In this document: positions 13,023 to 14,694 of the stretch, piece after piece | How the letters are laid out: every line of letters starts with the position of its first letter | How positions within the stretch are numbered: position 1 is the first letter of the stretch | Source: an uncultured Eubacteriales bacterium | Lineage (GTDB): Bacteria; Bacillota; Clostridia; Christensenellales; Aristaeellaceae | DNA: 14,694 bases | Direction of reading: 5' to 3' | Assembly: GCA_902796115.1 (NCBI GenBank) | Contig: CADBNX010000072.1 | Location: 1 to 14,694, forward strand | Position numbers and translations under genes: made by a program | Notes under the pieces: generated by a model | Seen by the model: only the letters and a program-made list of their open reading frames with translations | Database searches by the model: none | What the model was told of the DNA's origin: nothing

Positions 13023-14694
13023 TTTGAAAATCGGGCTGATTTATCATTTCCGGCATACTGTTTTCACCTTTTCCGAACTGTTCCTGCCACTGGGTGGGCG
13101 TGCACTGATGCACGCGGCGGAACGCGTTGTAGAAGGTGGCCGTGTTCTGATAGCCCACCGCGAGCGCCGCCTGCTTCACGTTCATTTTCCCCTCCAGCAG
13201 CAGCTCGTCCGCCCGGCGGATGCGCAGCTTCTCCACATAGGCGGAAAAGCTGACCCCGGTATGGGATTTGAAAAACTTGGACAGATTGCTCTCGGTCAGC
13301 CCGAAATGATCGGCCGTTTCCCGCAAAGAGAGCATCGGATCGCTCAGACGCTGCCGGCAGTAGGCCTGAATATCCCCTGCCAGCCCGTCCCGCCGCTCCG
13401 CCGCGGTGCCGATCAGTTCCGCGCTTTCGCTCAGCGCGGCGCGCAGCCTCGCGATCTGCTCCCTCAGGGAGCCCTGTCCCGCTTTTTCGGCCAGCGCGTC
13501 CGTGATCGAGGCAATGTCGTATTCCGCGCTCAGCCGCACCAGGAGCCCCAGGATGTCCTCATAAAACTGCCGGCAGATCATCTGCCGCAGCTGCAGCGCC
13601 CGCTTCGGATCGAAGTTTTCGGCCGCCACCGCGTCGAAGATCCCGAGGGCCCACTCCGCTCTGCCGCTGCGCAGCGCACCGGACATTTCCTCCAGCTGCT
13701 GATAGCCGAAGTGGTAGGAGTTCGCCTCCCCGCCCCGCACGGCATGATACACCACGGAAGCGTTCTGCCAGAGCATGGCGTCCTTCCATCCGGAAAGCGC
13801 TTCCCGGTACGCCGCGGGCACGCTGGCGGGACCTACGTAGCGCTCGCTTACCCCGGTCGCGAATACTGCTCCCGTCTGCGCGTCGTTCAGGGCGTCAAGC
13901 AGCGTGCGCTGATCCGCAAAGAAACTCTCGTCGCTTCCTTCGCCGTCCAGGATCAGCGTCACCATCTTCCCGTTTGCCGCCGTGCAGGCGTATATGCCCC
14001 GCACCAGCTCGCCGGCGCTGTCTTCCATGATCCGTATCAGCTCCGGGCCGCTCTCCGTATCCGTCAGCGGCGCCGTCACGGCGCAGCGGTAGCTTTTTTC
14101 GCACTCCGGCCCCAGCCAGCGCTGCGCGGCGCGCTGTTCCTCTTCCTTCAATTCTTCCCCGTTCAGGAACCGTTCCAGCAGCTTCTCTTCCGCGTCGGAA
14201 CGCATTCCCTCCAGCCGGTTCTGAAAGCGCAGGTTTTCCTCTTCCAGTTCCGTGATCCTCGAACCGATCCGGGCCGCCGGGCTCCGGTCTTCATCCCGTG
14301 TCCCGCCGATCCGCTCCGCGATGCGCAGCACCGGATAATGCCATCGCAGGAAAAGCAGCACGCTCAGGATGATCAGCAGCACGATGAATACGGCGGGCAG
14401 CACGCGCAGCAGCGTGGTAAAGCTGTCGATCTGCTCGCGGATGGCGTTCTGATCCAGCTTCAGCAGCCCCGACAGGCCGGTCCTGTCGATGGACGTCCGC
14501 AGCCAGCGGTTCCCGGCACCGTCCGTGCAGATCCCTTCTCCGTTGTCCGTCAGCAGCGCACCGTAGCGGTCCGCGTCCGTATCCAGAAGAAAATCCTCCC
14601 CCGTGTACCGCAGGGAGGTATACCTGGCGCGGAGGCTGTCAAGATCCATCTGCAGGATCGCGTAAATCTGCACAAACGCGTTGGACTGGGTGCA
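13018..14694 (-). CDS. Membrane-anchored AraC-type sensor-regulator, N-terminus cut by window edge
   Basis: 558 residues are visible and the frame is open at the right edge, so the true start is outside. In order: the end of an extracytoplasmic sensor domain; one membrane segment (visible residues about 98-116, containing AVFIVLLIILSVLLFLRW); a Glu/Arg-rich helical, possibly coiled-coil linker (around ITELEEENLRFQNRLEG); a middle domain not recognised by eye; and a C-terminal AraC helix-turn-helix pair in the last about 105 residues (LRETADHFGLTESNLSKFF and VKQAALAVGYQNTATFYNAF). Such one-component regulators are frequent in Bacillota and usually sit beside the carbohydrate or small-molecule genes they control. 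An intact copy should have another membrane segment beyond the edge. No receiver domain is visible. It ends 99 bases before the GRE-3 start in the same direction, so control of that operon is the simplest inference. Confidence 0.9.
   Translation of the reverse strand, partial: CTQSNAFVQIYAILQMDLDSLRARYTSLRYTGEDFLLDTDADRYGALLTDNGEGICTDGAGNRWLRTSIDRTGLSGLLKLDQNAIREQIDSFTTLLRVLPAVFIVLLIILSVLLFLRWHYPVLRIAERIGGTRDEDRSPAARIGSRITELEEENLRFQNRLEGMRSDAEEKLLERFLNGEELKEEEQRAAQRWLGPECEKSYRCAVTAPLTDTESGPELIRIMEDSAGELVRGIYACTAANGKMVTLILDGEGSDESFFADQRTLLDALNDAQTGAVFATGVSERYVGPASVPAAYREALSGWKDAMLWQNASVVYHAVRGGEANSYHFGYQQLEEMSGALRSGRAEWALGIFDAVAAENFDPKRALQLRQMICRQFYEDILGLLVRLSAEYDIASITDALAEKAGQGSLREQIARLRAALSESAELIGTAAERRDGLAGDIQAYCRQRLSDPMLSLRETADHFGLTESNLSKFFKSHTGVSFSAYVEKLRIRRADELLLEGKMNVKQAALAVGYQNTATFYNAFRRVHQCTPTQWQEQFGKGENSMPEMINQPDFQK

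Overview
The window looks like chromosome of a strictly anaerobic, fairly GC-rich bacterium, most likely a gut- or rumen-type Clostridia-like Bacillota. The grounds are three oxygen-sensitive glycyl radical enzymes (GREs), a radical-SAM activase with two extra ferredoxin motifs, a membrane-anchored AraC sensor-regulator of the kind common in Bacillota, and strong GGAGG-type ribosome binding sites. No rRNA, tRNA, CRISPR array or insertion sequence was seen. Every intergenic gap is under 300 bases.

Layout, left to right. (1) 1-522, minus: N-terminal part of an M20 metallopeptidase, cut by the window edge, with its own candidate promoter. (2) 626-1933, minus: a standalone AAA ATPase with a DUF4143-like C-terminal part. 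It is visibly more AT-rich than its neighbours, and an AT-rich array of 23-bp tandem repeats (2008-2099) sits just upstream of its promoter. (3) 4393-2153 and 5344-4436, minus: a two-gene operon, GRE activase then GRE-1. (4) 5514-6323, plus: an AraC-family regulator divergent from that operon; both divergent promoters can be read in the shared gap. (5) 12918-6422, minus: a tight four-gene operon, GRE-3, EamA/DMT permease, NAD-dependent epimerase/dehydratase-like SDR, GRE-2. (6) 14694-13018, minus: a membrane-anchored AraC-type regulator, truncated at the window edge, directly upstream of that operon.

How the genes may work together. Three distant GRE paralogues share an unusual radical loop (RVxGWN, where most characterised GREs have Tyr or Phe after the radical glycine). 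Only one activase is visible, so it probably serves all three. Two AraC-type regulators, one soluble and one with an extracytoplasmic sensor, bracket the two operons. With a permease and an NAD(P)-binding oxidoreductase in the four-gene operon, the region reads as an inducible anaerobic catabolic or fermentative module for an unidentified small molecule. GRE-2 lacks the active-site Glu that GRE-1 and GRE-3 keep (Cys-x-Glu), so at least two chemistries, or one catalytic and one specialised subunit, are likely. The substrate cannot be read from the sequence. The module as a whole is the best candidate here for an undescribed system.
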